A stretch of DNA of 64,000 bases from positions 4,218,961-4,282,960 of the forward strand of contig BCIA01000006.1 in assembly GCA_001599815.1 (NCBI GenBank), written 5' to 3'. Positions 56,801 through 64,000 of this stretch are shown one piece after another. The notes below the pieces were generated by a model. It was given only the letters and a program-made list of their open reading frames with translations, was not told the DNA's origin and made no database searches. This DNA comes from Furcasterigmium furcatum. Lineage: Eukaryota; Ascomycota; Sordariomycetes; Glomerellales; Plectosphaerellaceae. Each line of letters starts with the position of its first letter. The first letter of the stretch is position 1. The position numbers and the translations under genes were made by a program.

Positions 56801-56867
56801 GCCTAAGGCGACATCGGGAGTGGAAGACAGTGACAGTGTGGACGAGAAGAATGCTGGTTTCTGGTAA
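53835..56867 (+). CDS. Repeat-rich secretory-pathway membrane protein, function unknown
   Basis: A single-exon protein of 1010 residues that I cannot place in a family. The ATG at 53835 is chosen because it gives a clean signal peptide (MRLSPLSLLVTGVAGVFA); the upstream frame has no ATG. Order: an N-terminal helical region with several N-glycosylation sequons; one probable span at about 275-297 (AWIAGAVLGPLLGPVGVYF); a Ser/Thr/Asp-rich part; an Ala/Gly-rich block at about 555-690 that looks like glycine-zipper or elastin-like sequence; a His/Glu/Tyr-rich block (DEYYNEYYDQHHDESYG); two short tandem repeats; and a more ordered C-terminus (EFEFRPLTTFLDHKEIPRW). A cell-surface or cell-wall role is a guess. 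Confidence 0.75.
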   Translation: MRLSPLSLLVTGVAGVFASEVPVHEYDAPPPPIGQGNIPPQGDPECAEMAKVLEAFVPPAAQWSRPASTETPSLFQHPELQQYGPLLDFIADFNRLVLLQEAKNAGPEKGPISLDAVQGDSFRAHMGLLKSSLDMSKAVSQAYDARVMDQIKHNIAAKHAQILRSNATADIAGYNGTESASNSTWHSPVSPSSVLRGNSIAHILGNSTGNSTSNVAGALHRPEEEQGTSDKPAPELSPKAPTEPQRTPGAEQQTAGAITEHQEPEQGDNKAWIAGAVLGPLLGPVGVYFLGSGIKDLVRARQLGWMSKIPNLYSDPNLVSDVSSTYSWMDKISNIPSTSADSFTTIDAMSSDGGTPGLSDAAMDSWVKSISKNPRLHSSDLNSDFFKSTESLKPPEWIKYTGQEYQINNPAQQPGTSPFVDGTEADFMRWVENNHEGLRSLENRLPELPNDVQLDTPDQPRVKTPDSFRSDLQPDVQPDMGDHPELQQLRQQVGERMGRMSPDGIVRPRPQYGWNNPNGNLNGPPPLNNHVPLESLNQIPGSEGSEVLNSVSNPAGGAAGAAQAGGVAGSVGAPAAPMAAAAQAAPVVAPAAGAVGAGAAGAAGVGTAAGAPAAAAGGLAGGLGGAGGAAGSLVGGVAGAGSIIGATTDVAGSVVQAGTDIVSGAANTVGGFFGALGNLFNSGNSGSAASGLVEDTASVLHQDHRHQVAEPEAHQQEQIQEEHHEEHREERPDEYYNEYYDQHHDESYGKSEKEAAVAPEQPKKEHVPDTSEEKTATGPQEVKTHQESLDADPVPEVVDKAPSQDDGNSQMDQKEDAEGTAAFSADAESTITVVENAESTTTVTEDAESTTTVVEVAVKESSQPSVRESNQPTFKKSSQPRVKVSDIKSDPGAQTASKSAPQSESSKAGDSATTTQVYVPAAPEATPDDMEFEFRPLTTFLDHKEIPRWTTVTRPLTTVTSGLEPSQSPFYLVSGVYIANVEVVETVYGPKATSGVEDSDSVDEKNAGFW
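56310..56399 (+). repeat. Three tandem 30-bp units in coding sequence
   Basis: Each unit encodes a ten-residue DAESTTTVVE-like peptide. The three copies differ at a few positions. Confidence 0.9.
56412..56483 (+). repeat. Three tandem 24-bp units in coding sequence
   Basis: Each unit encodes an eight-residue ESSQPSVR-like peptide, directly after the 30-bp repeat. This array may expand and contract. Confidence 0.85.
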
Positions 56868-57206
56868 GGTGTGGTGCGAGATTCTGAACTGCCGGCTTGA
56901 GGAGAATGGCGTTTGGAGAGGATGCTGTGTTCTTAGTGTTGGTTGCTTGGCTTGTATGGTTTTAGAGAACCACAGCAATAGGGCTAATTCGCAAGTGCTT
57001 CGACATCGGGCTCGAATACAGACTGTCTTGATGTGCTCATCTGTGCTGATTAGCTCTCGAAAAGACCATCTTCAAGAGTTAGCCGACAAGCAGGCAAGGG
57101 ACTTCACTGAGTTGCCCTCAGAACGCTCGTTGAATATTGAATCTTTTGTGCGCCGGACGCCGTCGTTCAAAACCCCCCTGGTGAGCAAGCCTTTCGATTC
57201 CAGCCC
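56868..57206. other. Intergenic between convergent genes
   Basis: Shared 3' flank; nothing further was seen. Confidence 0.5.
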
Positions 57207-58703
57207 CTAGCCGGCTGCGCGTGTGTTGTTGTGTCCCGCAGCTTCGTCTTCGTCTTCCTCGTCCTCGTCTTCATCCTCATCCTCGTCGCCATTCTCCATC
57301 GCCGCGTCGTCGTCGTCCTCATCACTTGACTCTCCTGAGCCTTCGCTGTCGCCCTCGCTGCCGGGATCGTAGTCCTCCTCGTCTTCATCCTCCTCATCCT
57401 GCAATTGCAGCTCGGCCTCCGCATGCGCCTTCTCAAGCTCCGTCATGCCATCGCCCGCCACGGCACCATTCGTCGCCCCCTCGCCGGCCTCCTGCGCACC
57501 CTTCTTGGCCTTGATGTTCTCCAACAGCTCCAGCTTGGCTCGTCTCTGCTCCGCCATGCTGCGGTCCTGCAGCCGGTTCCTCTTGATGTACGACTCGTCG
57601 ATGCCCTGGTAGTCCTCCTGGTCGAGCATGGCGAACTCGAACTCCTCCGTCGCGTCGCCCTCGCCCGTGAAAGCCTCCACGACTATGTTAAAGGTGCGCT
57701 GGAGGACGCTCGTGTAGCTGATGGCGGCGACGCGCTCCAGCGGGATGAAGAGCAGCGGCTTCTTGAACGCCCACAGGATGCCCGTCTCGAGGAAGAAGAG
57801 GTAGCCGTCCTTGGAGCCGCGGAAGGCCTTGACGTGGACCGCCTTCTCGTTCGGCCGGTGAGGCTGCCGCGCCATGCTGTGGAACCTCGTGGGATCGGTG
57901 GCCACGATGGAGACGGGGTTCGCGGCGGCGCGCAGGTGGTTCGAGAGCGCCCAGTCGAAGAGGGAGCGGTACGTGTCGGAGACCGCGCCGGCCGCACCGG
58001 CCTGGGGGCCTGAGATTGTGCCTTGCTTCGGGGCCGTCGCGGGGACTGTGAAGACCAAGGGCTCGCCGGTCGGGGCATCGGACTTGGAGGGCAGGGCTGT
58101 CCCCCGCGGGAAGATGACGTAGTTGTGTTGGACCTGGGCTTTCTCGGGAACCGGGACGTAGAAGACATGTTCTGAGAAGAGACGGGTTAGAATTGGGTAC
58201 ATGTTGAGGGCCAGCAGAGCTCGCACCTATATCTGCCCACGCATAGATGATGCCCTGCACCGGTGCGGTCGTCCCCGGGGCTCTGGCGTATAGGTGGCCG
58301 GCTGTCAGACACAGCTCGTATTTCTTCCTCTGGGGGACCGAGACGGATATTTCGCTGATGACAAGCTCGACGGCCTCATCCGCGGCCGATCCGGAGGTTG
58401 CTGCCTTTGACGGAATCAACGGCAGGGCGCCGGACTTTGGGCCGCCGTTGGCCGCGGGCGCATTGTCGATTTTCCGTCGCTTTGCGGAGGGCTCCGAGCC
58501 ATGGATCTGATCGTGCACGAAGCTGGCAATTTCATTGAAGAGAGACACGCGAGCGGGGGTGTCTGGACAAGATCCTGTGAGCTTGTTGTTCCAGTCTCCC
58601 AGATGTGAGGATTGTACATACCTGCTGCGCGCTTGATGCCATCGAGAATGTCCGGCCGGCTCTGGAAAACAGCCCCTAATGTTTGGCTGTCGAGTCCCGA
58701 CAT
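57207..58703 (-). CDS. RTT106: Histone chaperone Rtt106
   Basis: A nuclear H3-H4 chaperone that works in replication-coupled nucleosome assembly and silencing. Exons are 58703-58622, 58562-58227 and 58171-57207, giving 460 residues. The N-terminal helical part (MSGLDSQTLGAVFQSRPDIL) is followed by a short basic motif (SAKRRKID). Two pleckstrin-homology-type domains come next: the first includes KYELCLTAGHLYARAPG, the second KAFRGSKDGYLFFLETGILW and PLERVAAISYTSVLQRTFN, which is the Rtt106-specific core. The C-terminal 120 residues are a long Asp/Glu tail, as expected for this chaperone. The order and length fit fungal Rtt106. It is divergent from the Vfa1 gene. Confidence 0.95.
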
Positions 58704-59399
58704 GTTGGCGCGTATGGATCTGGAGTCGGATATCTGATGCGGGCAGAGATGGGTTTCATAGGCAGTCAAGAAAATGGTGTGTCGAGAAGAAAATCAAGTC
58801 ATTGAAGAATCCGAGTCGTTGACTTCCAATAATTGGGACGCGTCCGATGGCCGACCGCGGTTGGCCCCCAAAAGTGACGTTATAGGGGTCACTCAGCTCG
58901 CCCGGGCGGGCAGAGAATGAATGACACGGCAGATGTTCGGTTAAACCCGTTGCCCCTTTCCCATGGTCGTAAAGTCGAACGAGAGACATCGACTTGTTGG
59001 CGGCAATTCAAAGGCCGTCTAGATCTATCAATTCCATATTTCAGACGCAATCCTTGATGTATTGCTGGATGATACATCCGTAGCTTTTCCTGCACCCGAT
59101 CCCTGACACCTCACATCGCGAAGAGTCAACATTCAACATGGACTGATTTTGGCGGGAGAGCTTGGTCCAGAATGCTTTCGGGACCTGCCAAGAGTTTGGG
59201 GAGAAAACAGCTTATCTTATCAGGCTCTGTCGTCGGAGCTACCCCGCGTTATGTCATCCGTCCCCCGTCGCCTTGGGCATCGCTCGCCGTCGACTTCGCA
59301 ACACCACGGCGGCCACTTGGCGAGTCTCTTCGCCAGCTCCCTTTCCGCCGCTCGCAGGCAACTCCTCTTATACCCGACACTTGTACATAGTCCCGGACC
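58704..59399. other. Divergent promoter of Rtt106 and Vfa1 genes
   Basis: No coding sequence or clear element was recognised in this 696-bp interval. Confidence 0.5.
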
Positions 59400-60207
59400 A
59401 TGTCGGTTGTCAACATCTACACGCACCGCAAGGTCGCAGAGACGGCCGCGAAGAGTTGCGATGTCTGCTATCGGCTCAGCAGCAGCGTCCTCGTTGCCCC
59501 CGAGAACAAGGTCGGCTCGGAGCGGGGACCACTCTCGACTGTTCGCCCGAGCGCTGACGTTCCGTAGGACTTCTTCTACGTCTGTCCGAGTCACCTGAAG
59601 GACCGCAACTTCTGCACCCCCATCATCGACAAGGCGGCGGCCGAGGCGAAGAAGAAGAAGGAGATGGAAGACGAGCTCGAGCGCGTCAAGAAGGAATATG
59701 AGGAGAAGCAGAAGAAGAAGAAGGAAAAGGAAGAGAAAGACAAGGAGAAGGATAAAGACTCCGAAAAGAAGGACGGAGACACCAAGAAGGACGATGAGAA
59801 GAAGAAGGACGACGCGAAAGCAGAGTCCAAGGTGCGTCTCGACCTCGACCACAGACCAATCACCCCTCGGACAGACTTGAGTCTCGACGAACTGCTTCCA
59901 ACTGTGGTCGGCCGCGGCTGACCTTCTGCTTCTATTACAAAGGACGACGCAGAGGATGCGACCCCCACCCCCGAAGAGGAGCCTCGTGTTTTCGCCCTGC
60001 ACAAGTACGTCCCTATCAGCCAACGACGCAACGCCCTCGAAGATGATAAAACGGCAGGTCTGACTAGGACACAGGAACTTCTTTGGCCTGCGGCTGGAGA
60101 AAAAGCGGCAGATCGAGATCGCGAAGCGAAACCGGGAGCGCATCTCGCAAGCCAACTTCTTCCCCTCCGTTCCCACTGGGGATCCCAATGCGCCCAGCAA
60201 AAGCTGA
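59400..60207 (+). CDS. VFA1: Vps4-associated protein Vfa1
   Basis: A small partner of the ESCRT ATPase Vps4, acting at endosomes in multivesicular-body sorting. Exons are 59400-59510, 59568-59831, 59943-60004 and 60075-60207, giving 189 residues, all joins in phase. The N-terminal zinc-binding region is clear: KSCDVCYRLSS, then FFYVCPSHLKDRNFC after intron 1. A very charged Lys/Glu coiled region follows (about 65-125). The C-terminal motif FFGLRLEKKRQIEIAKRNRE, next to the end, matches the conserved tail of the family and would carry the Vps4-binding part. The small first exon and the 62-nt third exon are needed to keep both motifs. Confidence 0.92.
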
Positions 60208-62042
60208 GCCGCTCGGCATGTCGACATGCGTCTTGTCAGGCCAGCGCCCACAAAGACAGGTCACTGCGAATGGCTCAATGGCGACACTTTACCCACCCAG
60301 TACGGGTCGGCGTGCTCGCCCGGGTGTCGATGTAGCCACTGTCCCGCCATCATGATGTGTGTGTATCGCCTTCGATGAGCCCCTCATCGGAAAGCAGCAT
60401 GCCCGATGCCGGCCGTGCTCTCTATGTGGCAATGTGGCTAGGCGAGCCACGCTGCATCCGCGGTGATGGCTAGACTTGGAAGTGCATCTACCGTCATCCG
60501 CCACCGCGATGCTACACAGCAATACCTGAGGGTGCCGATTAGCATTGCAGCAAGAGACCTCATGCTACCTTCCCACGCACATCGAAACTCCTGTTCAGGT
60601 CTCCCATTGGGCGATGTACGAGGAATTCCTGCCGTCCCGCACGCACTTTCTGGGCCGATATCACCTTGCCCAGGGCTGGCAGCGGCACAACTTTTCGAGA
60701 CCATGCAAGCGAAAGACTGGAGAGCTTGGCGTGGAGACCCCTCAACCAGGGTTTTGTTCTGCAGGGCGTGTTCCTGGAATGATAATTTCTTGATCCTCTC
60801 CCGACCAAGTGGAACATTCCCAGACAACTCCCGCCGTGAATGTACGAATACACACACACAACGATCAGCAGGATCTATCTTTCCTCGTACCTCCGTCTAA
60901 AAACGACTCCATCCCGCGCCGGCGCTCCCCTGTGCTATCTTGGTCCTGAGATGCGGAGGTGGACAAACCTCGAGAGACCTCTTGTGGTTTAGTGCTGACA
61001 TGCTGACGCTTTCGCAGCTCAAGATCCCACGCGCACTCTGCATGCTGCGAATCAGCTGTTCTGCGCCAAGATGCACTCAATCAGCAGACAAAAGCCCAGC
61101 AAACGTTTTTCTCCATCACGTCGGACCGAGACGTATCGACACCTGCTAAAGTCCGGGTGGTGGTGAGCCCACGCCGCCGCACGCTCGATCGTCAGTCGAC
61201 CGAAGGGCTGCATGGTTCTACGGCTACGGCCAACCTTTGGCGTGCCGTTAGCCCGCTCCCAGGAGCGATGATGGCTTCTGCGTGTGCCAGGCCCTCTGCA
61301 GCCTTTCCCCCAGCCGTGCAGAATTTTGACACGTCTTGTGACCATCACTGGCTTCGCTCTCCATCCCTGTGCAGAGCGCCGGCGGCATTCGCATCCCTGC
61401 TGCCGCGGCTCTAGCCACACCCCTTTCCCAGCGTTCTGCCACAGTTACACGTCCGTTTGGCCGCAGCGTTTGCCCGTCAATCTCGGGAACGCCAGACTTG
61501 CGTGCGGGCCGCACTGCATTTTTCTCTTTCTCGCCGATTCGTCCGGCGCTGTCGTCATCGAGCACGGCCGGTACCTAACCCTTGCAGTGCGGCTTGCAAA
61601 GGCTGAACGCGTGTCGGTGCCGCTTATTGGAGGCGTGGATTGCCGCAAGAGGAAGATTCGGCGCCCTCTTTGGAGACCAGTCGCTGTGCCGCACGATGAA
61701 GTTTGATGGAGCTGCTACCAATTGGGATCTGAGAAAAAGAACCTCCGGGAAAGTCGTTGTTACGATGTTGTAGTTTGTATACAGGCTGCTTTTTGGCTTT
61801 CGATCGCCTTGATTCTTCTTGTTTGGCTGGTATAAGCATCATCTATTGGCAGCTGTCGGCGCTCTTCTCATGTTGAGCACATGGCTCCTTGCATCGAGGC
61901 ACACAATTCAGGTAGGTATGCAGATAACGATGTTCTGTCCAATCCTAGACAACCCATAGCCTTCTTTGAATACCTAACGATGTATCAAACAGCTTCGCGG
62001 CGGCTGCCGTTTAGAAGCACCTAACATCACTCATGTCCGACT
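60208..62042. other. Intergenic, 1.8 kb between convergent genes
   Basis: Only short frames without domains are present. No tRNA or repeat was seen. Confidence 0.5.
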
Positions 62043-62865
62043 TCAGCCCTGGTACAGAGGGGGCCCAGGGATCTCGTAGCTCGGGTTCGTCTCGTCGTTG
62101 TAGATGTTGTGGTACAGGCCGGCGTCCGTGGGCGAGTAGAGCTCCGTGCCGAGGACGCCCTCGGGCTCGTCGGTGCCGTCGCCGCTGACCACCAGGTTGA
62201 TGCACTGGGGGTACATCTGGGCCTCGCCCAGATCGTACCCGTTGTGCAGGGCGATCTGCTCATGGCGCAGGATGTAGTTCCCGGGAGCGATACTCGCGGG
62301 GATGGTGACGGTCCACTCGGAGTCTACAGCTTGTCAGCATCGTGCGCTCGCTCTTCGGGATTTAGCGGCCGGTTCGAAACTCACTGTCGTCGATCAACAC
62401 GTCCGACGCCCAGTATCCGGTGCTTCCCTGGCCAGCGCCCAACTCGAGCTGGCCGAGCTCGGCGATCTTGAAGAACTTGAGCTCGGTCTTGTCGACGGAC
62501 TCGCAGTCCCCGTCGCACTTGGCGAGGTAGTCGACGACGGGGCCGTGGTGGGATCGGGGCCAGTCTGTCCACTTGACGGTGATTTCGCTGCCGGCGTTGA
62601 TGGCAACGGTGAGAGGCGCGTTGTCGGCGTCCAGGTGGCAGATGATATCAGGGTCTCCCACGGCCGAGGACGGGACGTATCCGTTGTCCGTGGCCCAGTT
62701 GGCCCAGGCGGGAGAGTCTTGGACGGGCAACCAGGGGGCGATGAGAGGGTTGTAGCCGGAGTAGGTCTGGCCTTCAGCGATGATCTCGTAGATGTGGCCG
62801 TGAGCAGAAACTGCAATGGCGTTGACGAGGGCCGCGGGGCCCGCGGACTTGAGGGACGGGGCCAT
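62043..62865 (-). CDS. AA9 lytic polysaccharide monooxygenase
   Basis: A secreted copper enzyme that cleaves cellulose or related polysaccharides by oxidation. Exons are 62865-62385 and 62323-62043, giving 253 residues. The N-terminus ends in SAHG, so signal cleavage would expose His as residue 1 (HGHIYEI), the first ligand of the copper histidine brace. The second His lies in SHHGPVVDYLAKC. The conserved axial Tyr and its neighbours are in AQMYPQCINLVV. LRHEQIALH matches the conserved strand of the family. Cysteines for two disulphides are present. There is no cellulose-binding module. The lead before the His is short on hydrophobic residues and starts MAPSLKSAG, a slightly weak signal peptide. 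Confidence 0.94.
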
Positions 62866-64000
62866 TTCGTCTTAACACGAGGGCAAAGTTCCTGACTGGC
62901 GGTAAATGAGACTGGCTATATTGTCTAGATCAGTAATCCACGTAGACCGAGTTGAAGAGTCGAGCAGAGTTCTGGAGGGTGCCGCGGAGTTTTATAATGA
63001 ACCATGTTGTCCCACTGTTCGACGAGTCTTTCGACTCGTGATGACACGGTGCCATCGTCTGGTTGTGATGGATTGCAAATTGAGGCAACGGCGACGTTTC
63101 CTCCGTCAATTTTGAACGTATTAATTAATTATCTTGTCGTTGATATTTTGGCCGAGCACGAATGGGACACTAACGAGGACAGGGTAGCGATCAGCATTCC
63201 TCCAGAGTAAGGAATGTAACATCAAACGGCCATGTGGCAGTCAATCAAGACACCAAGTTACCGGATTCGGAGATTCGGAGAAACCGTAAAGAGAGACACG
63301 ACTAAATATATACATACAGATCCAACCTCCGGGCCTGAGCTCCGAGTGCCAAGGGGTAAAGATCACTTGGCTTGCCCTGAGGCCGAATCATGTTGTTGCG
63401 ATATCGCGATTCATCATGCTTGCCCCAGAAATGGCAAGAGTATCGTGGATGTGGGGGATACCGGGGCCGTAAAGTACATGCATATGGTCGATCAACTGAC
63501 TGCTTTGCTGTGCAGATAGTCGTTCCTTGGAACTACGACAACTCGAACTGGCAGCCCTCAGACTTCTCGCCAGTTCCACAAGCGCGTGGCTCGGTTTTAT
63601 GACACACGGTTTGAAATTATCTCCTCTTTAAAGCTCAATGTGAAGCCTACGCTATGTGGCTCTTCTGAGGTTAGCCATCTTTTCTTCAGGCTCAGAACAT
63701 CCAACTTGGCATGCTTGGAAGCGCTGCTGCTCTGTGGCGACTAAGTATGCGCCTCGACCAGTCCATTCATATACTGCGAGGTTGATCGAGGCTTGCATCT
63801 GACCAAACATAGTATCTTGTTGTGTGTTGCTCACATTTGCCGTTATTTGTTGGCGGTACAAGTGGAGGAGAGGTTACCTCTATCAGTCTATCCCCCAATC
63901 CGAAGTGAAACCTTGCCATCGTGGGTCTCCCAAGACTGACCTCCTTTTTCTGACCCTCGCGAGGATTTGAGCACATCCTTGTTGGACCAGCCTCGAGACA
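62866..64000. other. Intergenic to window end
   Basis: This is the promoter of the AA9 gene and further flank. It is AT-richer than average near 63120. No gene entering from the right edge could be recognised. Confidence 0.5.

Overview
This is nuclear DNA of a filamentous ascomycete, most likely a Sordariomycete. The genes are compact and GC-rich, with short introns (about 50-85 nt) that nearly all keep GT/AG borders and restore the reading frame. Two Zn2Cys6 regulators, a DUF3176 membrane protein, an AA9 polysaccharide monooxygenase and a dispersed single 5S rRNA gene of Neurospora type all fit. I see 21 protein-coding genes (one cut by the left edge), one 5S rRNA gene and one 5S pseudogene fragment. 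All exon joins were checked by hand for reading phase; none was checked against transcripts or databases.

Left part (1-16 kb), nitrogen and oxidative catabolism. It holds an APC amino-acid/choline-type permease (cut by the edge), a Zn2Cys6 regulator, a small EutQ-like cupin, a Baeyer-Villiger-type flavin monooxygenase, two convergent D-amino-acid oxidase paralogues (one ending in the peroxisomal signal SKL), an NmrA-like NAD(P)-binding protein and a second, complete amino-acid permease with three GATA sites upstream. Together these look like a set for taking up and oxidising D-amino acids or related amines.

Middle left (16-25 kb), sugar use. A beta-glucosidase of family GH3 with a PA14 insert and no visible signal peptide shares a 590-bp promoter with a divergent MFS sugar transporter. 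A second Zn2Cys6 regulator follows, with a GC-AG intron. The layout suits import of a glucoside followed by hydrolysis inside the cell.

Centre (25-35 kb), accessory region. It holds a DUF3176 membrane protein, the 5S gene with an inverted broken 5S copy, and a divergent pair of little-known genes: a 388-residue single-span protein and a 1070-residue protein joining a trypsin-like domain with an apparently intact His-Asp-Ser triad to about six membrane spans.

Right part (35-64 kb), mostly core genes. It holds an XMAP215/Stu2-type TOG protein, then a 9.3-kb stretch with no recognisable gene, a C2H2 zinc-finger protein, the phosphatase Yvh1, a 1010-residue secretory-pathway protein rich in repeats, the histone chaperone Rtt106, the Vps4-associated protein Vfa1 and an AA9 lytic polysaccharide monooxygenase.
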